DNA of 43,569 nt from a virus: positions 1-43,569 of the IMG/VR virus record IMGVR_UViG_3300043464_001446. The stretch is one strand, 5' to 3'. The position numbers and the translations under genes are program-made. Positions 8,455 to 18,000 of this stretch are shown in pieces; the stretch's first letter is position 1; each line of letters opens with the position of its first letter. The notes beneath the pieces are model-generated. The model saw only the letters and a list, made by a program, of their open reading frames with translations, searched no databases and was not told where the DNA came from.

Positions 8455-8985
8455 ATGAGCGACCCCAAGAAGACTGAAGCTAAGCCGGCCCCCCAGCCGG
8501 AAGTGCAGACTCGGCAGGACGAGACGGCAGCCATCGCGGCTGCGGTCGCGCAGAAGACGCTGGAGGCGGTGCTCCCGTCCCTCATCGCCGGCCTCCGGGC
8601 CGGGCAGGCCCCCGCGCCTGTTCAGAAGCGTGCAGGTCCGTCGGCGCGTCGATGCGACGTGTGCGGTTTCCCGACGAAGGACGGGAAGGAAACCTGCGCC
8701 GAGCACGAAGCTGTCGTGGCGTACCCGACCAAGTACCCCGAGTGGGGCGACTGGTTCACGGGCATCGTCATCAACGGCGTCAAGGTGCTCAGCAACCACG
8801 AGTCGCACTCGGTGCTTGTCCCCAAGGGCACGGCAGACACGGTGCGGCTCATGGTGCAAGAGTGGGAGCGGTCGGAGCGCATCATGCGCACCGGGCGGGA
8901 GCGCCAGAACCGGCGCGGCTCCGGCACTGTCGGCAATGGCGGGGCCAGCGTCGACACCAACCCCAACCCGCTGCACTGGACGTAA
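8455..8985 (+). CDS. Unknown protein with a zinc-binding motif
   Basis: 176 residues, cytoplasmic type. The N-terminal 60 residues are charged and alanine-rich, then C67-x2-C70 and C81-x2-H84 (RRCDVCGF and ETCAEH) form a likely zinc site. The following part (YPEWGDWFTGIVINGVKVLS) is more globular, ending in a disordered R/G/N-rich tail. It lies between head and tail-connector genes, so a minor virion role is possible, but this is inference from position. Confidence 0.75.
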   Translation: MSDPKKTEAKPAPQPEVQTRQDETAAIAAAVAQKTLEAVLPSLIAGLRAGQAPAPVQKRAGPSARRCDVCGFPTKDGKETCAEHEAVVAYPTKYPEWGDWFTGIVINGVKVLSNHESHSVLVPKGTADTVRLMVQEWERSERIMRTGRERQNRRGSGTVGNGGASVDTNPNPLHWT

Positions 8986-8988
8986 GCC

Positions 8989-9672
8989 ATGGGTGTCCTG
9001 ACTCGCGGTGAAATCGTGGCGCAAGGCATGGCAACCGCCGGGCGCGACGACTTGACAGTGGAGGCCCGTACTTGGCTCCAGAACTGGCTGAACGCGGTTG
9101 CGGCTTCGTCCGACTGGCAGGTCCTTCGCCGCGAGTCTCAGGTCACCCTCAACGCACAGCAGATCGACGTGGGCGCCGGTTCGGGGGGCATTCTGGAGCG
9201 CATCCTCCGAATCGGTGACGAGATGTGGTGGTTCACGGCGGACCGGAACAACCGGGGCCGCATCAACGTCCGCGACCAGAACGCGGCCCCCATCGACCGC
9301 ATCCAGCCAACCAGCATCACAGGAAGTCCGGCGTCGGTTCGCATTCTGAAGCCGTCCGCCGGGGTCGCTCGGCTCAGCTTCGAGCCGGCGCCGGACCGCA
9401 GTTACTTGCTGTACCTCAACTACCAGGTGCAGCCGTCGAACATGGCCGCCGACGCCGACGTTCCGTGGTATGAGAACGACGAGACGATGATTCAGGCCGT
9501 CGCCTTCAAGACGCACGAGTACGCCGACGGCAAGGACGCGCCGACGACGCAGGCGGCCCAGCAGGTTCTGAGCGGCCTGCTCAACGCCGACCGGTACCGC
9601 TACACCATCGCGGCCGGCCAAAATGACGTGATTTACAAAGATCCCAAGACGTTCCCACGGAGCCGCAGGTGA
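8989..9672 (+). CDS. Head-to-tail adaptor protein
   Basis: 227 residues placed directly before the tail hub gene and coupled to it by a GTGA overlap. The pattern of an N-terminal helix pair (ARTWLQNWLNAVAASSDWQV), beta strands with LLYLNYQVQPSNM, then helices with ENDETMIQAVAFKTHEYADG fits the P22 gp4/T7 gp11-like adaptor group that binds the portal and starts the short tail. The match is by pattern and position, not by a single diagnostic residue. Confidence 0.65.
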   Translation: MGVLTRGEIVAQGMATAGRDDLTVEARTWLQNWLNAVAASSDWQVLRRESQVTLNAQQIDVGAGSGGILERILRIGDEMWWFTADRNNRGRINVRDQNAAPIDRIQPTSITGSPASVRILKPSAGVARLSFEPAPDRSYLLYLNYQVQPSNMAADADVPWYENDETMIQAVAFKTHEYADGKDAPTTQAAQQVLSGLLNADRYRYTIAAGQNDVIYKDPKTFPRSRR

Positions 9673-12095
9673 TTCGTCGACTGCCCGTGCCCATGCTTGG
9701 CGGCGTGAACCTGTGGGCCGACCCGACCCAGATTCGCGACGACCAGCTCGCCTACGCGAAGAACCTGATGCCCGTCGAGCCTGGCGTCGTCGGGACTCGC
9801 CCGGCCATGAAGTGGGCCCGGAGCGTCCTGCTGAACCCCCTGCTGGCGCCGTACATCCCGGTGCGGGCTGCGTTCAGCCCCGTCGGACCCAACTTCGCCA
9901 TCATCCTGCACGTCAACGGGCAGACGCTTCTCGTCGGAATCGACGAGAACAACTCGAACAGCCTCGTCCTCGGTACCTCTGACACCCCCATTCCGGCGTC
10001 ACTGGCGCAGTGGGACGGTGATACCTACGCCTTCACGGGCCAGTCGCCCGGCGCTCGGCTCGCTTTCGCTGTCAACGCCGCCGGCTACGTGCTGGAGGCC
10101 CTCAACTTCGGGACGGGCAATGGAGATTTCAAGCCGACTGGCGCAGCGGTTGTACGAGATCGCTTCGTGTACTGGGGGTTCGAGGCTGGCGACGGTGGCC
10201 GCTCGGTGCTGTTTGCGGACCGTGGGTTTCCTCTTCAGATTGGCAACTCTGCTGTTGCAAGTGGGCGTACGCTTCCTGTAGCCGGCATCAGCCAGACGCC
10301 CATCACACACTGCGGCGAAATCAACACGCAGAGCACGGGCAGCCCGAATCAGTCCGTCGTCGCCGTCTGGACACGGGACAACATGTGGATGCTGCTCGGC
10401 GAGCCCGGCGAGACTGGCGACGGACTCACGCCCGAGAGCATCATCGGCACGCTCCAGCAGAACCTGCTCCCCGTCGCCGCCGGCTGCGTGTCAGGGGCGA
10501 CTGTTGTGCAGACGCCTTATGGCACGCTGTGGACCGGGCCTGACGACGTGTGGTTCATGCCCTTCGGCAGCCTGCCCATCCGGGTCGGCACGAACATCCG
10601 GCCAGCCCTGGAAGCGACGCCTCCCGCTGTCCAGTGGAAGTGGCACGCGGAGTACGACTCCTCGAAGGGCCACTACCGCCTGGCCATCTTCGGGCCCGGA
10701 ACCGGCCCGACGGAGTTCTCAGGCTGCGATCACCACTGGATTCTGGATCTGTCGCAGGGGCCGCCGCGCAACGCCGACGAGGCCCGCTGGTTCGGACCGC
10801 AGGAGTACAAGCAGTCTGTGTCCGACTCGCGCTTCAACGGGACGCACTGCCTCCTGCGCGACATCGGCGCGAACGGGGACCGCAGCCTGTACGGCATGTC
10901 GTGGGCGTCGGAGTCTGTCGGGGGCGGGAGCATCTCCGGCCTGTTCCTGACCCTGCTCGACGCTGACGACAGCATCGACACCGTAGCCCCGATGTTGGAC
11001 CGTGTCCCCCGTGCCGGCTCGTCGGAGTACTTCCTCGGCGACGAGATCGTGCCCTACGACGAGGCGGCCGGTGAGTTCCGTCCCTACGTGTGGAAGGTCA
11101 CGGACGCAGGCATCACCGACTCGGGGCCCAGCCCCCTGTTCAACGACGGGAACATCTCGCCCAGAGTCGACGGCGGTGTGACGTGGGAGCCGAAAGAGAC
11201 TGCCGGACTGACGCCGGCCGTCATGTTCATCCCCAGAAGCTGGTATCCCGAGGCCAACGGCATCCGGGCAGAACTCTTGACGAAGGAGTACGCGCTCGGC
11301 GACCCGATGGTGGACAAGCTCATCGACGGCTCCGAACTCGGCTACTGGACGGACAAGACGAACCGCCTGTCGTACCGGTTCCTCACCGACGTGTCGGAGC
11401 GGACGCGGGTCATCCAGGCTCCGGCGGACCAGCTTGGCATCGCCGGCTTCGAGAACGTCGCGAACCCGAAGCCGCCCCTCCTTCGAGGGCAGCGGGTCTG
11501 GAAGACGCGGCTCCTGCCTGCGGCCGGCAGCCGGCGCAGCGTCGCCAAGACCATCCAGCTTCGTATCGCACAGGACAACGTTTTCATCGTTGACGACAGC
11601 AACGACCGTATCGTTGTCGGCGAGGACAGCGCGGACGCCATCGTCGTGTCGGTCCCGCACGGAGAGTACACGTACCTCACCTTGCTGACGACCGTGGCGG
11701 CCGCGTTGGAGTCGGCCTTCGCGGCCGGCTGGCAATTTGTCACGCCGCTCATCGGACTCGGAAGCCTTGAGGGCCTCGCCGCCACTGGCGCGACCAGCAC
11801 CTTCCAAATCTACTTCCAGCGTGTCGGTCCCGGTGCGTCTTCGTCCAACACGGCAGTCACCAACGATGACTTGCAGAAGTGCGCCCGACTGTTCCAGCTT
11901 CTCGGGTTCGATCCCAACAACGCCCCGGACTGGGGCACTGGCATCGGGGTCGGCTTCATCACGATTCAGGGCGACACGACGGAGCCGTTCACGTTCACGT
12001 TCGGTCGCATCTCCACGTACAAGCTGAACTCGTCTCGCATTCAACTCTCTGGGCTGAACGTTCGCGTCCGCCCGTTCGGCAGGAGGCCCATGTGA
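9669..12095 (+). CDS. Tail hub / nozzle protein
   Basis: 808 residues from GTG 9669. The start, with LGGVNLWADPTQIRDDQLAY and GVVGTRPAMKW, matches the beta-propeller tail nozzle proteins of short-tailed phages (P22 gp10/T7 gp12-like), which begin with a conserved GG-N-x-x-DP-I segment followed by a R/P motif. Repeated beta strands fill the rest. It would extend the adaptor and hold the fibres and plug. The stretch coding for residues 155-205 (about 10130-10280) uses noticeably more T- and A-ending codons than the rest, perhaps a recombined patch. Confidence 0.75.
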   Translation: MIRRLPVPMLGGVNLWADPTQIRDDQLAYAKNLMPVEPGVVGTRPAMKWARSVLLNPLLAPYIPVRAAFSPVGPNFAIILHVNGQTLLVGIDENNSNSLVLGTSDTPIPASLAQWDGDTYAFTGQSPGARLAFAVNAAGYVLEALNFGTGNGDFKPTGAAVVRDRFVYWGFEAGDGGRSVLFADRGFPLQIGNSAVASGRTLPVAGISQTPITHCGEINTQSTGSPNQSVVAVWTRDNMWMLLGEPGETGDGLTPESIIGTLQQNLLPVAAGCVSGATVVQTPYGTLWTGPDDVWFMPFGSLPIRVGTNIRPALEATPPAVQWKWHAEYDSSKGHYRLAIFGPGTGPTEFSGCDHHWILDLSQGPPRNADEARWFGPQEYKQSVSDSRFNGTHCLLRDIGANGDRSLYGMSWASESVGGGSISGLFLTLLDADDSIDTVAPMLDRVPRAGSSEYFLGDEIVPYDEAAGEFRPYVWKVTDAGITDSGPSPLFNDGNISPRVDGGVTWEPKETAGLTPAVMFIPRSWYPEANGIRAELLTKEYALGDPMVDKLIDGSELGYWTDKTNRLSYRFLTDVSERTRVIQAPADQLGIAGFENVANPKPPLLRGQRVWKTRLLPAAGSRRSVAKTIQLRIAQDNVFIVDDSNDRIVVGEDSADAIVVSVPHGEYTYLTLLTTVAAALESAFAAGWQFVTPLIGLGSLEGLAATGATSTFQIYFQRVGPGASSSNTAVTNDDLQKCARLFQLLGFDPNNAPDWGTGIGVGFITIQGDTTEPFTFTFGRISTYKLNSSRIQLSGLNVRVRPFGRRPM

Positions 12096-12649
12096 AGAAT
12101 CGACTCATCATTGCGGCGGGGTGCTGCATCGCCCTGGCGGCGCTTGCAGGTCCCATCAAGACGTGGCAGGCGGGGGAGGTCATCACCGCCAACGACATCA
12201 ACGCCAACTTCCAGCACATCCACAACCTGATGGTCGGCGGGCACGGTGCGCGCCTCGTCAATGCGGACGTGAACGCGAACGCCGGAATCGCCCACAGCAA
12301 GCTGGCGACGCCGGTCCTGCTCCCGAAGATGGCGGCGCTCATGGCGAACACATGCAACACCGTCGGTGCCTGCTCAATGACCTTCAGCCAAGGATTCTCG
12401 AACGTCGAGGCCCTGTCGACGACCGGGCTGTACAGGTTCACGTTCAGCGTGACCCGCCCGAACAACAGCTATTCCGTCTTCGTACAGCCAGGGATCGCCG
12501 TCGGCGCGATTCCGGTGTGTCGCCTGACGGATGCGCAGACCGCGTTTTTTGAGATTCAGTGCAAGGTGTCGTCCTCGGCCACGAGCATGAGCACCATGAC
12601 GAACACGGCCGTTCGCACTTCTGTCGCCGTCCTCGACGACAACCCGTAA
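12092..12649 (+). CDS. Exported fibre-like protein
   Basis: 185 residues from GTG 12092, overlapping the nozzle stop (GTGA) behind AGGAGG. Residues 1-19 form a signal peptide (VKNRLIIAAGCCIALAALA, probable cleavage before G20). The mature start (WQAGEVITANDINANFQHIH, then NADVNANAGIAHSKL) is a module often seen at the base of phage fibres and decoration proteins. The mature part holds four cysteines. This pairing of a fibre module with a signal peptide is unusual. Position after the nozzle gene suggests a tail-associated protein. Confidence 0.8.
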   Translation: MKNRLIIAAGCCIALAALAGPIKTWQAGEVITANDINANFQHIHNLMVGGHGARLVNADVNANAGIAHSKLATPVLLPKMAALMANTCNTVGACSMTFSQGFSNVEALSTTGLYRFTFSVTRPNNSYSVFVQPGIAVGAIPVCRLTDAQTAFFEIQCKVSSSATSMSTMTNTAVRTSVAVLDDNP

Positions 12650-12661
12650 GGAGCATCAGCC

Positions 12662-13570
12662 ATGTCCTACCAAATCTACGCTGACCAACTGGCTGCCATC
12701 AGGGCTAAAATTAACTCTATGCCCGGCAGAGACGCATGGGAACGGCTCAACGCATTCGTTGCAGCTAATCCAGATGACCCACTTTCTGCGTCTGTGCGTA
12801 AGCACGGGGCCGACAGGGTTATCGGAACTCTGGGTACAGGCGAGGCCGGCCTCAAAGATCCCAACCGTGTGGGTGCCCATGAGTGGATTTCGACAGCGTC
12901 CGACGTTCTGGGCATCAAGGATTACGACCAGCAAAAGGCGGAAGAGAAGGCGAAAGCTGCCGGTCCGACGCAGGAAGACCAAGAGCGCGCCGCCCTGACG
13001 AAGTGGATCACCGATTTCACCACGGAGATGAGCCGCGACGTGGGTCCGGGCGATCCGATGTTCGACAGCCTCCAGCGCCTCGGGGCGTCGAGGGCGTCGA
13101 TGAATGTCGGGCAGTCGGGCGTGCGAGTGGGCCGAGGCGGCCTCGGCGAACTAGCAGTTCAGCAGGGCGCGATGAACGCGACTCAGCCCTACGTCATGGG
13201 GCGGAAGCAGATGGCCCAGCAGGGCCTCGGGATGCTCGACCAGCGGGAGCGGGGCATCGAGCAGCTTCGGCAGGGCGCGCAGACCCTGGAGATGAACCGC
13301 ATCGCCCTGCAGAACCAGATCGACATGCAGAAGTACGGGCAGGAAGCAGACGCGGCGGGCGGCGTTGGCGGAACGATCGGCGGCGTTCTGGGCGGTGTCG
13401 TCGGTGGGGTTGCCACCATCGCGACAGGTGGCGCGGCGGCTCCTATGATTCCGGGCCTCATCGCGGGCGGAAGCTCCCTCGGCGCCGGCATCGGGCAATC
13501 GACGGTCCGTAGGCCGTCTCTTCGGAGTCCGCGTCCGTACGGCAGCTTCGGCGGCGGAGGGTACACGTAA
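12662..13570 (+). CDS. Internal virion / ejection protein candidate
   Basis: 302 residues. The first two thirds are helical and charged with many glutamines (QQGLGMLDQRERGIEQLRQG), and residues 235-285 are a glycine- and alanine-rich hydrophobic stretch (GGVLGGVVGGVATIATGGAA) that could enter a membrane. It is the first of three genes in the usual position of ejection proteins, and its stop overlaps the next start (TAATG). The first 250 bases are less GC-rich than their surroundings. No enzymatic motif was found. Confidence 0.65.
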   Translation: MSYQIYADQLAAIRAKINSMPGRDAWERLNAFVAANPDDPLSASVRKHGADRVIGTLGTGEAGLKDPNRVGAHEWISTASDVLGIKDYDQQKAEEKAKAAGPTQEDQERAALTKWITDFTTEMSRDVGPGDPMFDSLQRLGASRASMNVGQSGVRVGRGGLGELAVQQGAMNATQPYVMGRKQMAQQGLGMLDQRERGIEQLRQGAQTLEMNRIALQNQIDMQKYGQEADAAGGVGGTIGGVLGGVVGGVATIATGGAAAPMIPGLIAGGSSLGAGIGQSTVRRPSLRSPRPYGSFGGGGYT

Positions 13571-15003
13571 TGCCCACGCGGATCACAGACCTCGTGACGG
13601 GCGGCTTCGGCACGCTCGGCCAAGGTGTCGGGCAGGGCGTCGAGGGCTACCTGACCCAACGAGACTTCGACCAGCTCATGAAGGCGAACCAGGGCGCGGG
13701 GCAGCCCCAGCCCCAAGGCGGAGATCCCCTTGTCGAGCGCATCCTGTCTATGGCGCGGCAAGGCCTGAGCCCGCAGGATGTCGCCGAGATGCTCCGCAAG
13801 GAGCGCGGCGCGGCCCCAGCCATCAACGTGCCCGGCCAGAGGCAGGGGCAGGTTGTCCAGAACGCCGTGCCGTTGGGCCAGAACGCGCCCCCGAGCCAGT
13901 TCGGCGGCCTCAGCGCCCCGCCCCCGCAGGCGCAGCCCCAGATGCAGGCGGCCCCGCAGCCAGCGCCGGCCCCGTCAGAGTTCACCGTCGGCCAGACATC
14001 GCCGGGACTGGAGGCCGTCTTCGCGGCGGGGGATGCCTCACGCGGTCAGCCTCGCTCGCCGGGCACTGTCCCTCGTGACCAGACCCCAATCCCATACGCC
14101 GAGTCCCCTCCTCCGCAGCCCGGCCGGCCACAGAACCGTGTCCAGCAGGCGAATCCGGCCATGAGTCCGGCGCCCATGGCCGGATCTGGGGGCGGGCAGG
14201 CCAACGCGCTCGGGATTCAGGGCCAGATCACCCCCCGGAACTTCGCCTTGGCGCAGTTTCTGGCTCAGCAGCAGCGCGCCCAGCAGGAAACGGCGGCCCG
14301 AGGGCAGGCTGCCCGCCTCGAAGCGGCGTCCCGCGTCGCGGCGTCGAGCCAGACGGCGGCCGGAAGCTCGGACCGGGCGGCGATCAACGCCCTCGCTCGC
14401 CAAGAACTCGAAGAATTCAAGGCCGAGGCGAAGGCAAACGTGACGAACGGCCGGCTGGCGCAGAAAGTCCAGCAGTTCGACACCCAGAACCAGACGAACA
14501 TCTGGAAGGCGTTCCTGCAACTGCAAGCGGCCCAGGTCCGCGCAGGCGCGACGCGCGACGCGGCAGGTATCCGGGCCAACGCCAAGGGGGGCGGCGGCGC
14601 GAAGGAGGCCCAGAAGCTGCTCGAAACCATCGCCAAGGGGCGTCAGCGGTTCCTCATCACCAACGCCAAGAACCGGGGCCGCAGCCCGGATATGGACCGC
14701 CAGCTCGACGAGAGCGAAGCGGCCCTGAAAGCCATCGAAGAGGTGGCTGCCGGCCTCGCCATCGAGGGGGGTAGCGAGGAAGTCATCGAGCCCGCGCAGC
14801 CGGGCCCGTTCGGGGGCCCGTTCCTGGGCACGCCGCCCAAGACGGAGAAGAAGCCGCCGAAGGCGACGCTGACGCCCCCTGCCGGTCCGGGTGGAGGGTC
14901 CGCCCAACCGTCGGCCGGCAAGACTGTCGTCAAGACACAGACCAATCCGCAGACGGGCAAGCGCCGTCGAGTGTACAGTGACGGTACTACTGAGGAGTTC
15001 TGA
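13570..15003 (+). CDS. Second internal virion / ejection protein candidate, low complexity
   Basis: 477 residues, very rich in Q, A, P and G. Residues 35-150 are disordered, about 210-340 form long alanine/glutamine-rich helices (LAQFLAQQQRAQQETAARGQ), and the tail is proline- and lysine-rich. It ends with a TGATG overlap into the giant next gene. The composition and place match the disordered ejection proteins of short-tailed phages, which leave the capsid with the DNA. Function is inferred from these features only. Confidence 0.6.
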   Translation: MPTRITDLVTGGFGTLGQGVGQGVEGYLTQRDFDQLMKANQGAGQPQPQGGDPLVERILSMARQGLSPQDVAEMLRKERGAAPAINVPGQRQGQVVQNAVPLGQNAPPSQFGGLSAPPPQAQPQMQAAPQPAPAPSEFTVGQTSPGLEAVFAAGDASRGQPRSPGTVPRDQTPIPYAESPPPQPGRPQNRVQQANPAMSPAPMAGSGGGQANALGIQGQITPRNFALAQFLAQQQRAQQETAARGQAARLEAASRVAASSQTAAGSSDRAAINALARQELEEFKAEAKANVTNGRLAQKVQQFDTQNQTNIWKAFLQLQAAQVRAGATRDAAGIRANAKGGGGAKEAQKLLETIAKGRQRFLITNAKNRGRSPDMDRQLDESEAALKAIEEVAAGLAIEGGSEEVIEPAQPGPFGGPFLGTPPKTEKKPPKATLTPPAGPGGGSAQPSAGKTVVKTQTNPQTGKRRRVYSDGTTEEF

Positions 15004-18000
15004 TGGCGACGCCGGGCAACGACGGGTGGGTGGATGACGAGGGATGGGTCGACGATGGAGGGTGGGTAGACGAGCCCGCCACGCCGGCCCCTGCGCCTGC
15101 GCCTCAGGCCGCCGGTCCGGTCGACTACTCGCAGTACATGCCCGCCCCGCAGGAGACGACGTGGACGCCGCAGCAAATGGACGCCATCGCGCCGACGACG
15201 CCGCCGACTCAGGGGCCGATGTCGGTCGCGCCCCGGTTCGTCACCAACGAGGAGCGCCTGGCCGCCCTGACGACCGGCCTGCCCGGCGGCGCGGACTACC
15301 GGACGGGCCCTGACGGCAAGGGACCTGTCGGGCTCGGCGAGCAGGCCGAGGCGGCGATGGGAATCGTCGGCAGCCTCCAGCAAGAGTACATCGCGCCCCC
15401 GCTCCGGGCCGCCCAGAAGTTCATGCGCGAGGGCGGGAGCCCCATCTCCGGCATCCCTGGCGCCGTGGAGCGTGCGGTCGGCGCCGTTGCCGGCCCTGAC
15501 GTGGCGACGGCAGAGCGCGCCCTGACGGAGGGCATCCTCTCCCTGCCCTTGGGCCCCCCGTCGGAATACCTGACGACGCCGGAGCAGATGAGGCGCGCCA
15601 AGGCCGTCGCCGACCTGCCGCCGAACCTGGGCATGGGTGACCGACCCGTACTGTCAGGCGCGCTTCAGTCGGGCGGGGAGGCTTTCGCCTACCTGCCCCT
15701 GTACCTCATCGACGCCCCGAAGTCTGCGGCGAAGCTGGGGATCGCGGCGCGCGGCGCCATCGCCGGTTTCTTCGCAGAGCTGGCCGACCCGCGCCGGGAA
15801 GCGAACGCGCTGCGCGGAGCCGTGGGCGGCGCCGTCCTCGGGAAGGGCCTGGAGCTGGGGTTCCGGGGCGGAGCGGCCGCGATGTCTCGCGTGGCCCGCG
15901 AAGTCGAGGCCATCAGGACGTGGAAGATCGACGGGCTGCCGTTTGGGGAGTGGGCCGCCAAGCAGGGCACCGTGGCCGTCGTCCCCTCGACGGAAGTGAA
16001 GGCCCTGCTTGACGCGGCGCCCGTCGGTGACATCAGGGCCGGCGCGAAGGCATCCTTCATGGAGGCCCGCCGTGGCCCCCATGGCGGAATTGACATGCGC
16101 CCCGTGCAGGTGACGCCAGAAGGCAAGAAGGTCGGACCGGAGGCCAAAGTCGATCCGAACGCCACGCCCGTTCAGCGTCGGTCGCGGACCCCTGTGGTGG
16201 CAGAGTCGCCCGAAGTGGCGGCAGAATTGGAAGCCCTCGGCGCGCCCGTGGTGCGGCCCGGCAAGGCCAGAGAGATGATCCTCAACCCAGCCGACGAAGG
16301 CGACGTGCTGCTGAAGGAGGGCGGCTCGTACCGCACTGCGTTCGACGAAGACGGTACTTTGCGCCTCGACGCGCTGCCGGAAGGCGACTTCCTCGTTGGG
16401 CGCATGTCCGAGACTGGCCCTGTCGAGTTCCGGCCAGTGAAGCTCCGCAACCTCCAAATAGAGTCCCTGCGCCGCCGCGATCTGGTGGTCGTCGACACGC
16501 CGGAAGGCCCCCGCTTCGGCTGGGACCGCACTCTGCGCGAGGCCCTTCCAGACGGCACCCGGACGAACCCGGACGAGCGCCTTGTCGTCCCCATCAACCC
16601 GGCCGAGAAGATCCCGAACAGCCTGACAGCCCCCATCGTTGTCGGCCCCAAGCAGTACCGACTGGTCACGTCAACGACGGAGTTCAACGACATTCTGGCA
16701 CGCCGCGACGACCTGCTCGAAGCGGAGCGCCGGGCGGCCCTCGATGCCGCAGACGCCGCAGTCGCGGTGCAGGCCCAGGCTGCCGGGGTGCCTGTCGTCG
16801 AGACGCCAGTCGGGCCGAAGGTCGCCATCAACGGCACCATGGGCGGCCCGCCCCCGCAGCCGCCCCCACCGGGCGTCACGCCCTCGACGGCCAGTGCAGC
16901 GCCGACGCCCGTCATGGTCGGCGGCAACGGCAACGCCCTGCCCCCCGGCGCCCCGCCGACGCCGGCTCCTCCCATGCCCGGCGGCAATCCGACGGGCGGC
17001 GTCATCGCGGCCGTGAAGCGCGCCGGCTTCGGGCTGCTCGACGCCTTCATCGGCCCGACGATGCGGGGCAAGCGTGGCGTACTGACCCAGCGGCAGGCGC
17101 TGTACGCGGCTGACTCGGCGGCCCGCTTCAAGGCGGCCGATGTCGTCAAGAACCGGCAGGGCGACCTCATCGTCGCGACGTGGAACGACCACGCGAAGTG
17201 GCTCAAGTCCATCGCCGACAAGAACGGCGGCGGGCAGCAGGGCTTCGCCATCGCGAAGAAGAAGCTCGACGAGGCCCGCGTTGACCTCGACGCGGCTCTC
17301 CGTACCGGCTCGCAGGACTTGTCGGGGTGGCGCCAGAAGCACCCCGAGGCCGCCTTCGAGATGGACAACTTCGTGGCCGACTGGCAGAAGGGTTCGCAGG
17401 AGGCGCAGGCAGAACTCCGCCGCCTGGGCTGGCTGGATGAGCCGGACATCCCGGCGCCGAAGGGACTGGAGAACTTCACGAACGGACTCATCGACGACCG
17501 GGCGTACTACGCACAGTTGTACCTCGCGCAGATGGGCGGGCCCGGCGAGCTGTCGAAGCTCGTCAAGGCCAAGACCGCCGAGTACAAGTCCATCGTCGAC
17601 GACGCCCTCCAAGATCTGGAACTGTCCGGCCCCAAAGACTGGCGGGCACTGTCCCCGGACGAGAAGCTGGCCCGCGCGACGGAGGCGGTCGACCGTTTCC
17701 TCGGCGACCCCGACGCCATCAACAAGACCATCGTCGGCGGGGCAAAGAAGTCCGCCGCCGGCAAGGATGCTCTCAAGGGCAAGCGGGCCGGCCAGCTCCC
17801 CATCTACGCCGAGACGTTCAACGAGTGGGCCAAGGGGCAGCGCCCGGCCGTAGTTGACGCAGCGAACCGCTATCTGCGCAAGGACATCACGGAGCAGCAG
17901 TTTGAGGCGTTCCTGAAGAAGGCCGGCGCCAACCTCGCCCCCGAGGATGCGAAGTTTCTCCGGGCCATGCAGGAGGAGCTGAGCGAGTCCTTGCGCCCGT

